The notes under the pieces are model-generated. The model ran no database searches. It had not been told where the DNA came from and saw only the letters and a program-made list of their open reading frames with translations. From Deltaproteobacteria bacterium UBA6967 (lineage in GTDB: Bacteria; SAR324; NAC60-12): a stretch of 15,789 nucleotides of DNA. The first letter of the stretch is position 1, and each line of letters opens with the position of its first letter. The stretch lies in the NCBI GenBank assembly GCA_002450295.1, contig DJYX01000175.1, positions 1-15,789 of the forward strand, written 5' to 3'. Below are positions 1-8,664 of this stretch, in pieces. Made by a program: the position numbers and the translations under genes.

Positions 1-317
1 GCAAAACTCGGAGCAATAATGCTGCGGAAACCATAATCGAGAAGAGCCCAAGGAGCATGCTCTCGACTGGAGCCACAGCCAAAGTTGTCCCCCGCAACTA
101 AGATTTGAGCTCCCTGATAACGGGACTGATTTAAAATGAAGTCTGGATTTAGCTTTTGCCCAGCATCGTCAATAAAACGCCAGTCATGAAAAAGATGAAT
201 CCCAAAGCCAGTCCGTTCAATTTTCTTCAAAAATTGCTTCGGGATGATTTGATCAGTATCAACATTGACCTGATCCAACTTAGCTGCTGTCGCAGTGAGC
301 GTTTGAAATGGTTGCAT
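1..317 (-). CDS. leuD: 3-isopropylmalate dehydratase small subunit LeuD (3' end cut by window)
   Basis: Small subunit of isopropylmalate isomerase, which with LeuC converts 2-isopropylmalate to 3-isopropylmalate in leucine biosynthesis in the cytoplasm. I translated the minus strand by hand from the ATG at 317. The 105 visible residues start [20 protein letters not shown] and contain the family landmarks [12 protein letters not shown] (about residues 19-30), RTGFG, LFHDWRF and [16 protein letters not shown], the conserved swivel-domain loop. They align along their length with the N-terminal half of E. coli LeuD; the remaining C-terminal part lies left of position 1. The start is 20 nt after the leuC stop, so the two are co-transcribed. 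Its own ribosome binding site is weak (a GGAAT-like stretch before the ATG), which suggests reinitiation after leuC. Nothing looks broken. Confidence 0.96.
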   Translation of the reverse strand, partial: MQPFQTLTATAAKLDQVNVDTDQIIPKQFLKKIERTGFGIHLFHDWRFIDDAGQKLNPDFILNQSRYQGAQILVAGDNFGCGSSREHAPWALLDYGFRSIIAPSF

Positions 318-337
318 TCTTATTCCAGTGGGATCAG

Positions 338-1732
338 TTAAAGAGTTCGTGGATCTGTAAAGTGTCCTGTGATTGCGGCAGCAGCAGCCATGACGGGACT
401 TACCAAATGTGTGCGGCCGCCTTTCCCTTGTCTGCCTTCAAAATTTCGATTACTGGTCGACGCACATCGCTCACCGGGTTGTAGGATGTCGTCATTCATT
501 GCGAGACACATTGAGCAGCCGGGTTCTCTCCATTCAAAACCTGCTTCGACAAAAACATGATGAAGCCCTTCCTCTTCAGCCTGATTCTTCACAAGTCCAC
601 TCCCCGGAACAATCATCGCGTGAACCTTGGAACTGACTTTGCGCCCCTTCACAAAGTCTGCGACACTGCGGAGGTCCTCAATTCGAGAATTCGTGCATGA
701 ACCAATGAAAACTCGATCGATATTGATATCAACAATTGGGGTATTTGGTTTGAGATCCATATAAGCCAAGGCACGTTCGATGGCTCTTCTTTCGTTGGTA
801 TCTTCAATCTTTTGAGGATCTGGAACTTGACCATGAATGTCTGTGACCATGCCAGGATTTGTGCCCCAGGTCACTTGTGGAAGGATATCTTCGGCTGTCA
901 GAATCACTACTTTGTCGTATGTAGCTCCATCATCTGAAACCAGCTGTTTCCAGAAACCGACCGCTTGCTCAAATTCATCACCTTTGGGGGCGTAGGGCCG
1001 ATTTGCCAGGTATTCGAAGGTTTTCTCATCAGGAGCAACCATTCCAGCTCTAGCGCCTGCTTCAATGCTCATATTGCAGAGAGTCATCCTACCTTCCATC
1101 GAAAGTGCACGAATCGCCTCACCACAGTATTCAAGTACATAGCCAGTTCCTCCGGCAGTGCCAATTTTCCCGATAATCGCCAGTATGATGTCCTTGGCCC
1201 CCACTTTGTTTGGTAGAGATCCATGGACTTCAATTTTCATGGTCTTCGGTTTCTGTTGCTGCAGAGTTTGTGTTGCGAGCACATGCTCTACTTCACTCGT
1301 CCCAATCCCGAATGCGAGTGCTCCAAAAGCTCCGTGAGTAGCTGTATGCGAGTCTCCACAGACGATAGTGGAACCAGGTAAGGTCAACCCTTGTTCAGGG
1401 CCTACTACATGTACAATTCCTTGTCGTTCATCATCTAGGTCAAAAAGTGTGATGCCAAATTCCTTGCAGTTCTGTCTAAGTGTTTCCACTTGTTTGGCAG
1501 AGATCGGGTCGGCAATTGGTTTATCCCTGTCCTTGGTTGGAACATTGTGATCTGGCACGGCGTAGGTCGCTCCAGTACAACGGATGGGGCGTCCCGCCAT
1601 CCTAAGTCCCTCAAAAGCTTGAGGTGAGGTGACTTCGTGGACCAAATGACGGTCAATATAGAGGATGGTATTGCCATCTTGTTCGGTGATGACATGGGAG
1701 TTCCAAATCTTTTCAAACATGGTCTGCGCCAT
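338..1732 (-). CDS. leuC: 3-isopropylmalate dehydratase large subunit LeuC
   Basis: Large, iron-sulfur subunit of isopropylmalate isomerase (leucine pathway, cytoplasm); it belongs to the aconitase superfamily. From the ATG at 1732 the protein has 464 residues and begins [10 protein letters not shown], matching the E. coli start MAKTLYEK. The three [4Fe-4S] ligands are Cys346 (FIGSCTNSR), Cys406 and Cys409 (GCSMCLAMN), almost at the E. coli positions. Other signatures are [36 protein letters not shown] and the C-terminal [20 protein letters not shown]. The frame is open upstream to a TTG at 1780, adding 16 residues, but ATG 1732 has an AAGAGGG ribosome binding site just before it and agrees with family length. 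It is first in a leuC-leuD operon. Expression probably starts from the promoter at 1828-1856. Confidence 0.97.
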   Translation of the reverse strand: MAQTMFEKIWNSHVITEQDGNTILYIDRHLVHEVTSPQAFEGLRMAGRPIRCTGATYAVPDHNVPTKDRDKPIADPISAKQVETLRQNCKEFGITLFDLDDERQGIVHVVGPEQGLTLPGSTIVCGDSHTATHGAFGALAFGIGTSEVEHVLATQTLQQQKPKTMKIEVHGSLPNKVGAKDIILAIIGKIGTAGGTGYVLEYCGEAIRALSMEGRMTLCNMSIEAGARAGMVAPDEKTFEYLANRPYAPKGDEFEQAVGFWKQLVSDDGATYDKVVILTAEDILPQVTWGTNPGMVTDIHGQVPDPQKIEDTNERRAIERALAYMDLKPNTPIVDINIDRVFIGSCTNSRIEDLRSVADFVKGRKVSSKVHAMIVPGSGLVKNQAEEEGLHHVFVEAGFEWREPGCSMCLAMNDDILQPGERCASTSNRNFEGRQGKGGRTHLVSPVMAAAAAITGHFTDPRTL

Positions 1733-1735
1733 GGT

Positions 1736-1742
1736 CCCTCTT
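1736..1742 (-). promoter_or_regulatory. Shine-Dalgarno site of leuC
   Basis: The minus strand reads AAGAGGG followed by ACC and the ATG at 1732. No comparable site precedes the in-frame TTG at 1780, so this decides the leuC start. Confidence 0.75.
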
Positions 1743-1759
1743 GCTGGATTGATACGAAT

Positions 1760-1778
1760 GGTTGAGCTCGGCTGAACC
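1760..1778 (-). promoter_or_regulatory. imperfect hairpin/palindrome in the leuC leader
   Basis: The minus strand reads GGTT-C-AGC-CGA-GCT-C-AACC. That is a four-pair and a three-pair stem separated by one C-C mismatch around a triloop. It lies between the predicted transcription start (about 1821) and the leuC ribosome binding site, so it could be an mRNA hairpin or an operator-like dyad. No T-run follows it, so it is not an intrinsic terminator. No leucine-rich leader peptide is visible nearby, so classical attenuation is not supported. It may be chance. Confidence 0.3.
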
Positions 1779-1827
1779 AAGGATTCTATCTAAAGAGCCG
1801 TTGATTGAGGAAAGTCAAAAAAACCTA

Positions 1828-1856
1828 ATATTATTGGTGAAAATACTGTGAGTCAA
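1828..1856 (-). promoter_or_regulatory. sigma70-type promoter for leuCD
   Basis: On the minus strand, TTGACT (1856-1851) is followed by a 17-nt spacer and TAATAT (1833-1828). Each box is one or two bases from consensus and the spacing is optimal. Transcription would start near 1821, giving a leader of roughly 90 nt before the leuC ATG. It lies in the intergenic stretch after the stop codon of the upstream glycosyltransferase gene on the same strand, so leuCD need not depend on read-through from topA. Confidence 0.65.
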
Positions 1857-1888
1857 GTGATCAGCCGACTGTGTGTTTTATCTCAACG

Positions 1889-3559
1889 TTATTGAGATGC
1901 TGCTGGACTGGTTAGTGGATCAATCTCAGTTGAAACCAGATTTGCTGGTGAGTAGAGTCTCAACGCACGAATGAGCCTTCCATCCTGCCTCATCAAGACC
2001 TCTCCAAGGTCAGCCAGTTGAACGCCCATTGTCCTTTCAAAGACTCGACTGGAGTGATCACAATCATAGAGAGCGCAAACAAAGAGGAAAGATGACTTCT
2101 TCACTTCCTCTCTTGGGGACCAGAGATTTCTCTCCGTCTTCTCCAAGCTGTGTGGCCATGGATGGTTTGGGAAATAGAAACTAAGCGCACTGCTCAATTG
2201 ATATTCTCTGCTGACAATGTATTGAGGATCACCCAATCCCCTCGTCTTTAGTAATTTCCTCATTTCATCAACAGTTTCTGGCCACTGAAGAAACTGATTG
2301 AATCGATTGCTGAAAGTGTCATGACTTACTTTTCGAAGTTGGTCACCATAAGCATTAATTTCAGAATCTGTGAGATGTTTGTTAAGAAATTCCTCAAAAG
2401 CGTCAAAGCTGTAGAGCCTTTTGTGATGTGCTTCAAGTTTGTTGATTACTTCTGCAGGGACACCATCACTAATCAGAAGTTTTGGACTGTCTAGTTCGTG
2501 AGCCTCCCATTCGTAAAGTGGATCATAGGTGTTAACGACTGCTGCGGTGATCAAGCCAGCATTGATAAATAATGCTGCTCCAACCAAGGCCAACCTATAT
2601 TTTTTCCAATGAATTGAGAGGGCCTGCCCCAGAAGAATAGCTAAGCCAAGGTAAAAGAGGTTTGTCCAGTGCGGGTCTGCGATGGATCCTCTCAAACTCA
2701 TGATGGTGAAGAAAAAAAGCGGATACAGTGAGAGTACCAAAATGACAGATTCAGGGTGTCGACCTGAACGAAAACGATCTTTCAAACTGGTTAAACCCAA
2801 CCATCCCACCGTTGCCCAGAGAGGTGAAAATAAAAGTATATGGCCAATCAAAAAATGAAATGTGTTTTCACCAAATTCGTCACCACCCATTCCTCTGCCA
2901 AATTGAAAACGGAAAGAGATCCAATCATGAGCGGCATTCCAAAAAATAACCGGCGAGAAGATCGTGAGTGAAATCACTCCAGCCATGTAGAGCCAGGGAG
3001 ATTTCAAAATGTCTCGGGCGTCTCGGTAAATCAACGCATGAAAGAAAAGCCCAATGTAAAAGAGGAGCATGATGAATTTGGATAAGGCTCCAAGACCACA
3101 GACAATTCCTATGAAAATGAGCCACCGAGGATGAGGTTCACGGTGATAGTGGACGAGCAGCATTAGTGCTAGCACCCAACAAAAAACAAAGGGCTGGGTG
3201 ATGTGAAGAAAGACTGTTCCCAATGTAAAGTAGGGCATTGAACTCAACACAAGTATTGTAAAGAGAGCTGCCCTAGTGTGGAAAATGGAGAGTGCTAAAC
3301 GATAGATCAAATAAAGAATGGATAAATTTACAAGCTGAGCACCGATTTCTAGGGTGGTCTCGTGGTGGCCGCCGATGGTAGTGATGATGCGTATCAAAAA
3401 AGCCACCATCGGAGGGTGCTCGTAGTACGAGGCACTCAAAAAACGTGACCACACCCAATGGTCCAGCATATCCGGATGCGGATTCAAAAATTGGTTCAGA
3501 ACCAGAAAAATCAGAAAATTCAGCGCAAGGATGACGAGTGCGGATAGATGAGTTCGCAT
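1889..3559 (-). CDS. GT39/PMT-family membrane glycosyltransferase (ArnT-like)
   Basis: Integral membrane GT-C fold glycosyltransferase of the PMT_2/GT39 group, which moves a sugar from a polyprenyl-phosphate donor to a lipid, polysaccharide or protein acceptor on the outer face of the inner membrane. The 556 residues start with a membrane span (about 7-24), then the first external loop with D33 (LDHWVWSRF) and YYEHPPMVAFL (45-55), which correspond to the DEAYYW and DHPPLVA motifs of the family. The typical Asp-Glu pair here reads Asp-His. Several more hydrophobic spans follow up to about residue 340, with GLGALSKFIMLL and SPVIFWNAAHDWISFRFQ, both characteristic of this family. The last 200 or so residues are mostly soluble. 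The start is an ATG 66 nt after the topA stop, with only a weak GAAG upstream, so co-transcription with topA is likely. Substrate cannot be read from sequence, and no polysaccharide genes lie nearby. Confidence 0.82.
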   Translation of the reverse strand: MRTHLSALVILALNFLIFLVLNQFLNPHPDMLDHWVWSRFLSASYYEHPPMVAFLIRIITTIGGHHETTLEIGAQLVNLSILYLIYRLALSIFHTRAALFTILVLSSMPYFTLGTVFLHITQPFVFCWVLALMLLVHYHREPHPRWLIFIGIVCGLGALSKFIMLLFYIGLFFHALIYRDARDILKSPWLYMAGVISLTIFSPVIFWNAAHDWISFRFQFGRGMGGDEFGENTFHFLIGHILLFSPLWATVGWLGLTSLKDRFRSGRHPESVILVLSLYPLFFFTIMSLRGSIADPHWTNLFYLGLAILLGQALSIHWKKYRLALVGAALFINAGLITAAVVNTYDPLYEWEAHELDSPKLLISDGVPAEVINKLEAHHKRLYSFDAFEEFLNKHLTDSEINAYGDQLRKVSHDTFSNRFNQFLQWPETVDEMRKLLKTRGLGDPQYIVSREYQLSSALSFYFPNHPWPHSLEKTERNLWSPREEVKKSSFLFVCALYDCDHSSRVFERTMGVQLADLGEVLMRQDGRLIRALRLYSPANLVSTEIDPLTSPAASQ

Positions 3560-3625
3560 ACTTCGGGGCTACACCATTAGGTGGTTGTTGTCGGGCGGCG
3601 ACTGTTAGTCAAAGTCTCCAACCCA

Positions 3626-5917
3626 TTACGAGGCCTTGGTTTTGCGCTTTGGACGAGGAGGTGGGGCTTCTGAGATAATTTGCTCGCAGGTGACTTTGTC
3701 TAGTGACTCAGCATCCGTGTTTTTGGGGATTTTGAAGTTCTTCTTGTTGTATTTGATGTAAGGTCCATAAGGGCCCTTCAGCACTTGAATTTCACCAAAA
3801 TCGTGTAAGACCTGCTTGGCTTTGCTTTCTTTGCCTTGACGGATTAACTCGATTGCTTCTTCACGATCGATCTGCAGAGGGTCAATTTCCTTGGGGATGG
3901 AGAAGAATTGATTACCAAGTTTGACATAAGGGCCAAAACGGCCTCGATTAACAATTATTTCCTCATCAGAGGAATCAAAGTTGCCCAAATGTCGAGGAAG
4001 ACTGAAGAGCTTTAGTGCTTCTTCCAGTTGAATCTCATGCATGCTTCGATCTTTGGGAAGGGAGGCAAACTTGGGTTTGTCTTCATCATCCTTAGTTCCA
4101 ATTTGAACCATTGGACCGTAACGACCAACCCTAACACTGACCTGACGGCCTGTTTGTGGGTCAGTTCCCAAAACCTTTTCCCCTTTGTCAGGAGGTAACT
4201 CCTGTTTTACAGCAATGTTCTCGTGAAAGGGTTGATAGAATTCAGTCATCATGGAAACCCAATCTCGTTTTCCATTGGCGATTTCGTCTAGGTCCTCCTC
4301 AATTCTTGCGGTGAAATTCAAATTCACGATGTCAGTGAAGTGATTCACTAAGTAATCTGTAACGACCTCACCCAGATCTGTTGGCCTGAGCCGTTTATCT
4401 TCTCCTCTTTCGGCATATTGCCGATCTTGAATGGTGGAAATAGTCGGAGCATATGTGGAAGGCCTGCCAACTCCCTCTGCTTCCAGTTTTTTGATTAGAC
4501 CTGCTTCCGTGTAGCGCGGTGGGGGCTTGGTAAAGTGCTGCTCTGGAATCACCTTATTGATCCCCAATTCCTCTCCTTTCTCGACTTTCGGTAGGATCAC
4601 ATCCTTTTTTTCAAGATCTGCATCAGGATTTTCAGAGCCTTCTGTGTAGGCTTTTAAGAATCCTGGAAACACAAGCCGCTGGCCCTTGACCTCAAGGAGG
4701 CACTCTTTCTGATTCCCTCCCTCCAACTTCAGAGTTGTCCGTGCTATAATTGCATCCGTCATCTGACAGGCGATCATCCTCTTCCAAACCAGATCATAAA
4801 GCTTTGCCATCTCCGGGCTCAAATGGGCCCGAACATCTTGAGGCTTCATGCTCAAATCGACGGGTCGAATCGCTTCGTGAGCTTCCTGTGCACCCTTGGC
4901 TGTGGTAGCAAATCGACGGGGCTTCTTAAGAGCGTACTCAATCCCATATTCTGAAAGAATGACTTGTCGAGCTTGTTGCAAACTTTCTTCAGAAAGCGTT
5001 GTCGAGTCTGTTCGCATGTAGGTTATTAAGCCGCCACTATAATCAGGGATTTCAAAATTTCCCTCGTACAATTGCTGAGCGACAGACATTGTTCTCCGAG
5101 GTGAGAATCCTAGTTTTAATGATGCTTCCTGCTGTATAGTAGAGGTGGTGAAGGGGGCTACGGGTTTTCTGGCGGTCTCTCTTTCTTCGATATCAGCAAT
5201 TTTACAGATTCCACCTTTTTCCAACGATGAGACTATTTCCTGAGCTGTGGCTTCATTTGGGATAGATTTTTCAGTTTTTTTAGATTTGTAGGAAAACACC
5301 TCTGCTTGGAAATCGTACTTTTGAAAAGCGGTTCGAATTCTCCAAAATTCAAGTGGCTTGAATTCCCGGATTTCTCTCTCTCGATCAACAAGTATTCTGA
5401 CTGCTACACTTTGAACTCTACCCGCAGAGAGTCCGGGTTTCACTTTTTTCCATAAAAGCGGTGAGAGTTCGTAGCCTACAGCTCTATCTAAAATTCTCCG
5501 TGCTTGTTGGGCATCCACGAGGCTGGTGTCAACATCCCTTGGATTCTGCAAGGCTTTTAAAATGGCAGGCTTGGTGATCTCATGAAAAACGATCCGCTTG
5601 ATGTCAGGATGTTTTTGAAGTTTAAGTGCCTCGATTAGATGCCAAGATATAGATTCACCCTCACGGTCCTCGTCAGTTGCTAGATAAACCACAGTTTCTT
5701 TGGAGATTCGTTTCTTGATATCTGCGATTGTTTTCTTCTTATCCTTGGTGATCTCATAACGCGGTTCAAAATGATTCGAGGGATCAAAACCAAGCTCTTT
5801 CTCTGGAAGATCACGGACGTGGCCCATGGAGGCGACAACAATATAATCATTGCCAAGAAACTTGTTGATAGTCCTAGCCTTGGCCGGTGATTCTACGATG
5901 ATCAGGTTATTTGGCAT
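3626..5917 (-). CDS. topA: DNA topoisomerase I (type IA)
   Basis: Relaxes negative supercoils by passing one strand through a transient break in the other, with a 5'-phosphotyrosine link. The 763 residues hold the Toprim domain at the N-terminus: Glu9 in IIVESPAKA and the acidic cluster TDEDREGE (81-88), equivalent to the Mg-binding acidic residues of E. coli. The catalytic Tyr300 lies in ITYMRTDSTTLS, with the conserved Arg302. GLSAGRVQSVAVR (162-174) and the EGVGRPSTYAPTI segment are also standard. The C-terminus carries three glycine/aromatic repeats, starting near 595 (VGRYGPMVQIG), 657 (RGRFGPYVKLG) and 712 (KGPYGPYIKY). These take the place of the tetracysteine zinc fingers of E. coli TopA; only isolated Cys residues are present. 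It ends in a basic proline-rich tail. The ATG at 5917 begins the usual MPNNLIIVESPAKA motif, but no clear ribosome binding site precedes it. Confidence 0.97.
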   Translation of the reverse strand: MPNNLIIVESPAKARTINKFLGNDYIVVASMGHVRDLPEKELGFDPSNHFEPRYEITKDKKKTIADIKKRISKETVVYLATDEDREGESISWHLIEALKLQKHPDIKRIVFHEITKPAILKALQNPRDVDTSLVDAQQARRILDRAVGYELSPLLWKKVKPGLSAGRVQSVAVRILVDREREIREFKPLEFWRIRTAFQKYDFQAEVFSYKSKKTEKSIPNEATAQEIVSSLEKGGICKIADIEERETARKPVAPFTTSTIQQEASLKLGFSPRRTMSVAQQLYEGNFEIPDYSGGLITYMRTDSTTLSEESLQQARQVILSEYGIEYALKKPRRFATTAKGAQEAHEAIRPVDLSMKPQDVRAHLSPEMAKLYDLVWKRMIACQMTDAIIARTTLKLEGGNQKECLLEVKGQRLVFPGFLKAYTEGSENPDADLEKKDVILPKVEKGEELGINKVIPEQHFTKPPPRYTEAGLIKKLEAEGVGRPSTYAPTISTIQDRQYAERGEDKRLRPTDLGEVVTDYLVNHFTDIVNLNFTARIEEDLDEIANGKRDWVSMMTEFYQPFHENIAVKQELPPDKGEKVLGTDPQTGRQVSVRVGRYGPMVQIGTKDDEDKPKFASLPKDRSMHEIQLEEALKLFSLPRHLGNFDSSDEEIIVNRGRFGPYVKLGNQFFSIPKEIDPLQIDREEAIELIRQGKESKAKQVLHDFGEIQVLKGPYGPYIKYNKKNFKIPKNTDAESLDKVTCEQIISEAPPPRPKRKTKAS

Positions 5918-5975
5918 GAAAAGAAATCTGCTTTAGTAATCGGGGATTTGAAATGACTAATTTTAGTAGCACCTT

Positions 5976-5981
5976 AAGGAG
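5976..5981 (+). promoter_or_regulatory. strong Shine-Dalgarno before the small ORF
   Basis: AAGGAG followed by CAAG and ATG at 5986. The site overlaps the 8-bp palindrome CCTTAAGG (5972-5979). It is the best ribosome binding site in the topA-permease gap; the permease ATG at 6104 has none of its own. Confidence 0.6.
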
Positions 5982-5985
5982 CAAG

Positions 5986-6096
5986 ATGGCAAGCGGCATC
6001 TGGCTGGAAAAAACTTTTGCTTTTGACCATGCCGTAAAGATTGCAAAAATACAAGCAGGCTACTTCTATCCAAATTTTCACCAAGAACACCAATAA
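5986..6096 (+). CDS. small ORF (36 aa) upstream of the permease, possible coupled leader peptide
   Basis: I do not recognise this protein. The ORF runs ATG (5986) to TAA (6094-6096), 36 codons, beginning MASGIWLEKTFAFDH and ending FHQEHQ. It has no cysteine, no membrane span and no evident signal peptide; the middle is lysine- and aromatic-rich. The evidence for translation is the AAGGAG site 4 nt before the ATG. The stop is 7 nt before the ATG of the FtsX-like permease, which lacks a Shine-Dalgarno sequence and has an in-frame TAG immediately upstream. A terminating ribosome could therefore reinitiate on the permease, so this may be a leader whose translation sets permease expression. It is in a different reading frame from the permease and cannot be its N-terminus. 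It could also be a chance ORF. Confidence 0.42.
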   Translation: MASGIWLEKTFAFDHAVKIAKIQAGYFYPNFHQEHQ

Positions 6097-6103
6097 TACT
6101 TAG

Positions 6104-8653
6104 ATGCCACCTATTCTTTATCAATCAAGTTTTCGATATCTAAAGCGTCATCCCTGGCAATTTGGATTGGCTGTGATTGGAGTTGCCTTGGGGGTCACCA
6201 TTGTTCTCTCAATCGATTTGACAAATGCCAGTGCACAAAGATCGATGGAATTGGCAGTTCAATCGGTGAGTGGTCGTTCGACTCATCAAATCATCTCTGA
6301 CCGAGAATATCTCACTGAAGAGACTTATCGAGAGTTGAAACAAAAAATTGGTTTCAGGCAAGCAGCCCCTGTTTTAGAAGGTTTTGCAGTTTTGAAAGAA
6401 AAACCGGATCAGGTGTTCCAGTTATTGGGAATTGATCCTTTTGCAGAAGCCCCTTTTCGACCATATCTGCAGGATTTAGGTGGTGGAAACAGCAAAAATC
6501 TGACGGCATTTTTAACAGAACGGAATACTGTTGTCGTTTCAATCGATCTAGCTAAACAGTTAGGTATTCAAATTGGAGATTTTTTCGAAGTTGAAGTCGG
6601 GGGCTTGCCTCAAAAACTTAGGCTGGTTGCCTTTCTGAAAATTGACGATAGCTTCGCGCGTCAAGCCCTTTCAAAACTGTTGATTGTAGATATCAGCACA
6701 GCTCAGGAGTTACTCCAGCAAAAAGGGGATTTATCGAGGATAGATCTGATTTTGGACGGTGATGAAGAAGAAAAAAATAAACAAATTGAGAGGCTCAATG
6801 AAACTCTTCCCATTGGTGCTCGCGTCGAATCATCACAAACAAGACTTGAATCTGCTGACAAAATGACTCGTGCCTTCCACTTGAATCTTTCCGCTCTGAG
6901 CTTGCTTTCGCTCATTGTAGGAATGTTCTTGATCTACAACACGATGACTTTCTCTGTGGTCCAACGCTACAGCCTGTTGGGCCAACTTCGAGCCGTGGGA
7001 GTCACGCGAGGTGAGATATTTCGCATTATTCTCATGGAAGCAATTGTGATTGGGATTGTAGGGACTTCTATAGGTTTGGTCGGTGGGAGTCAGTTGGCAA
7101 ATCTGCTTGTCATCTATGTAACTCAAACCATCAACGATTTGTACTATGTTCTCTCCGTTCGGGAGCTTCAGTGGTCTAATTTATCTCTTCTTAAAGGTAT
7201 TGGTCTTGGATTGGGAGCAACTCTTCTTGCTGTGATCCCGCCTGCCAAAGAGGCTTCAAATATTCCACCGAGAATGGTTTTGAATCGATCGTCGCGTGAA
7301 GAATCGTTTCGCAGGACGTTACGTTGGAGCTTATACGGGGGCTTAGGCCTTTGCTTCGCAGGAGTCTTTTTATTGTGGCTTCCCTCCAAAGATTTAATCC
7401 TGAGTTACGCAGGTCTGTTTTCTTTAATTGTAGGCTTGGCATTTCTCACTCCTCATCTGACAAACCTCGCTATGACACTGATAAGGCCCATCATGACCAA
7501 GCTCTTTGGAGTCCTGGGAAGTATGGCCACTCGAGGGGTTCAAGCTGAACTCAGTAGAACCAGTGTTGCGATTGCAGCCCTGATGGTAGCTATTTCAGCA
7601 GCAATTGGTCTCGGAATCATGGTGGGTAGTTTTCGACACACAGTCTTTTACTGGCTGGAACAACAGCTTTGGGCCGATATTTACGTTGTTCCACCTGGAA
7701 ATTCACGGCACCTCGACAAGATTTTGTTACCGGAGAGCATTGAAATCCTTGAAAATGCTGAGGGGGTTGCTCATCTCACAAGAAATAGAAGAATTCAGGT
7801 AAACACTGCTTTTGGTGAGGTTGATCTATTGACTCTGGACTTACCCGATGAGGGGTATGCTTCTTACAGTTTCAAAGAGGCTGGCAAGGATCCATGGAAT
7901 AGCTTTGATACACAACAATCAATTGTAGTTTCTGAACCTCTTTCAAACAGATTAGCTCTGTCGATTGGGGACAAGCTTGTGTTGCCCTCTCCGAAAGGTG
8001 ATAAAATTTTTGAAATCAAAGGGGTCTTCTACGATTACAGTTCTGAAAGAGGCCACGCCATAATTCATCGCAACCACCTGGAGAAATTTTGGAAGGATCC
8101 CAGAGTTAATTCAGTTGCACTTTATCTTGAAGATGAATGGACTCCCAAACGCTTTCAGGATGTTTTTGACCGACTAAGCCTTCCACAGCCTTTGATCATC
8201 CGTTCAAATGTCTCCCTGAGAGAAGTGAGCTTAGAAATTTTTGATCGAACTTTTGCAATTACTGGTGTCCTTCAACTACTGGTAACGGGGGTTGCCTTCG
8301 TAGGTGTACTCAGTTCTTTGATGGCACTGCAGCTAGAACGTCAGAGAGAGTTAGGGATATTGCGTGCCACAGGAATGACCCCTGGGCAAATCTGGAGATT
8401 ATTGACAAGCCAGTGTGGTTTGATGGGGATAGTTGCGGGAGTCCTTGCAATTCCAGTTGGGATAATGATGGCCATGGTTTTGATTTTTGTAATAAATCAG
8501 CGTTCATTCGGTTGGACCTTTCCTACTCTGGTAGAACCAAGTGTTTTATTTTACAACATGCTGTTGGCTGTCTTCGCCGCTCTGCTTGCAGGCCTCTACC
8601 CTGCACTGAAGATGTCCAAAGTTCCACCCGCTGTTGTTCTACGTGAAGAATAA
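6104..8653 (+). CDS. FtsX/LolC-like ABC transporter permease with two FtsX domains
   Basis: Inner-membrane permease of the MacB/LolCE/FtsX superfamily, whose members work mechanically with a cytoplasmic ATPase to move lipoproteins, peptides or lipids through the periplasmic side rather than pumping small ions. The 849 residues give an N-terminal span (about 19-38), a large periplasmic region (about 45-255), a first FtsX domain (about 260-385, three spans), further spans near 411-426, 433-452 and 487-508, a second periplasmic region (about 510-715) and a second FtsX domain (about 720-845). The two halves repeat the same cytoplasmic motif: QRYSLLGQLRAVGVTRGEIF (288-307) and QRQRELGILRATGMTPGQIW (about 746-765). 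The C-terminus YPALKMSKVPPAVVLREE is typical. The ATG has no ribosome binding site and TAG directly precedes it, so coupling to the ORF at 5986-6096 is possible. No ATP-binding subunit lies next to it, and the substrate is unknown. Confidence 0.88.
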   Translation: MPPILYQSSFRYLKRHPWQFGLAVIGVALGVTIVLSIDLTNASAQRSMELAVQSVSGRSTHQIISDREYLTEETYRELKQKIGFRQAAPVLEGFAVLKEKPDQVFQLLGIDPFAEAPFRPYLQDLGGGNSKNLTAFLTERNTVVVSIDLAKQLGIQIGDFFEVEVGGLPQKLRLVAFLKIDDSFARQALSKLLIVDISTAQELLQQKGDLSRIDLILDGDEEEKNKQIERLNETLPIGARVESSQTRLESADKMTRAFHLNLSALSLLSLIVGMFLIYNTMTFSVVQRYSLLGQLRAVGVTRGEIFRIILMEAIVIGIVGTSIGLVGGSQLANLLVIYVTQTINDLYYVLSVRELQWSNLSLLKGIGLGLGATLLAVIPPAKEASNIPPRMVLNRSSREESFRRTLRWSLYGGLGLCFAGVFLLWLPSKDLILSYAGLFSLIVGLAFLTPHLTNLAMTLIRPIMTKLFGVLGSMATRGVQAELSRTSVAIAALMVAISAAIGLGIMVGSFRHTVFYWLEQQLWADIYVVPPGNSRHLDKILLPESIEILENAEGVAHLTRNRRIQVNTAFGEVDLLTLDLPDEGYASYSFKEAGKDPWNSFDTQQSIVVSEPLSNRLALSIGDKLVLPSPKGDKIFEIKGVFYDYSSERGHAIIHRNHLEKFWKDPRVNSVALYLEDEWTPKRFQDVFDRLSLPQPLIIRSNVSLREVSLEIFDRTFAITGVLQLLVTGVAFVGVLSSLMALQLERQRELGILRATGMTPGQIWRLLTSQCGLMGIVAGVLAIPVGIMMAMVLIFVINQRSFGWTFPTLVEPSVLFYNMLLAVFAALLAGLYPALKMSKVPPAVVLREE

Positions 8654-8664
8654 GCTTTGTGATT

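Noticed and set aside
965..1216. Plus-strand 83-codon frame inside leuC, and similar frames opposite the other genes
   Set aside because: They lie antisense to strongly conserved coding sequence and have no recognisable protein features.
1733..1780. Longer leuC start at the TTG at 1780, adding 16 residues
   Set aside because: ATG 1732 has an AAGAGGG site, matches the E. coli N-terminus and length, and the added stretch overlaps the leader hairpin.
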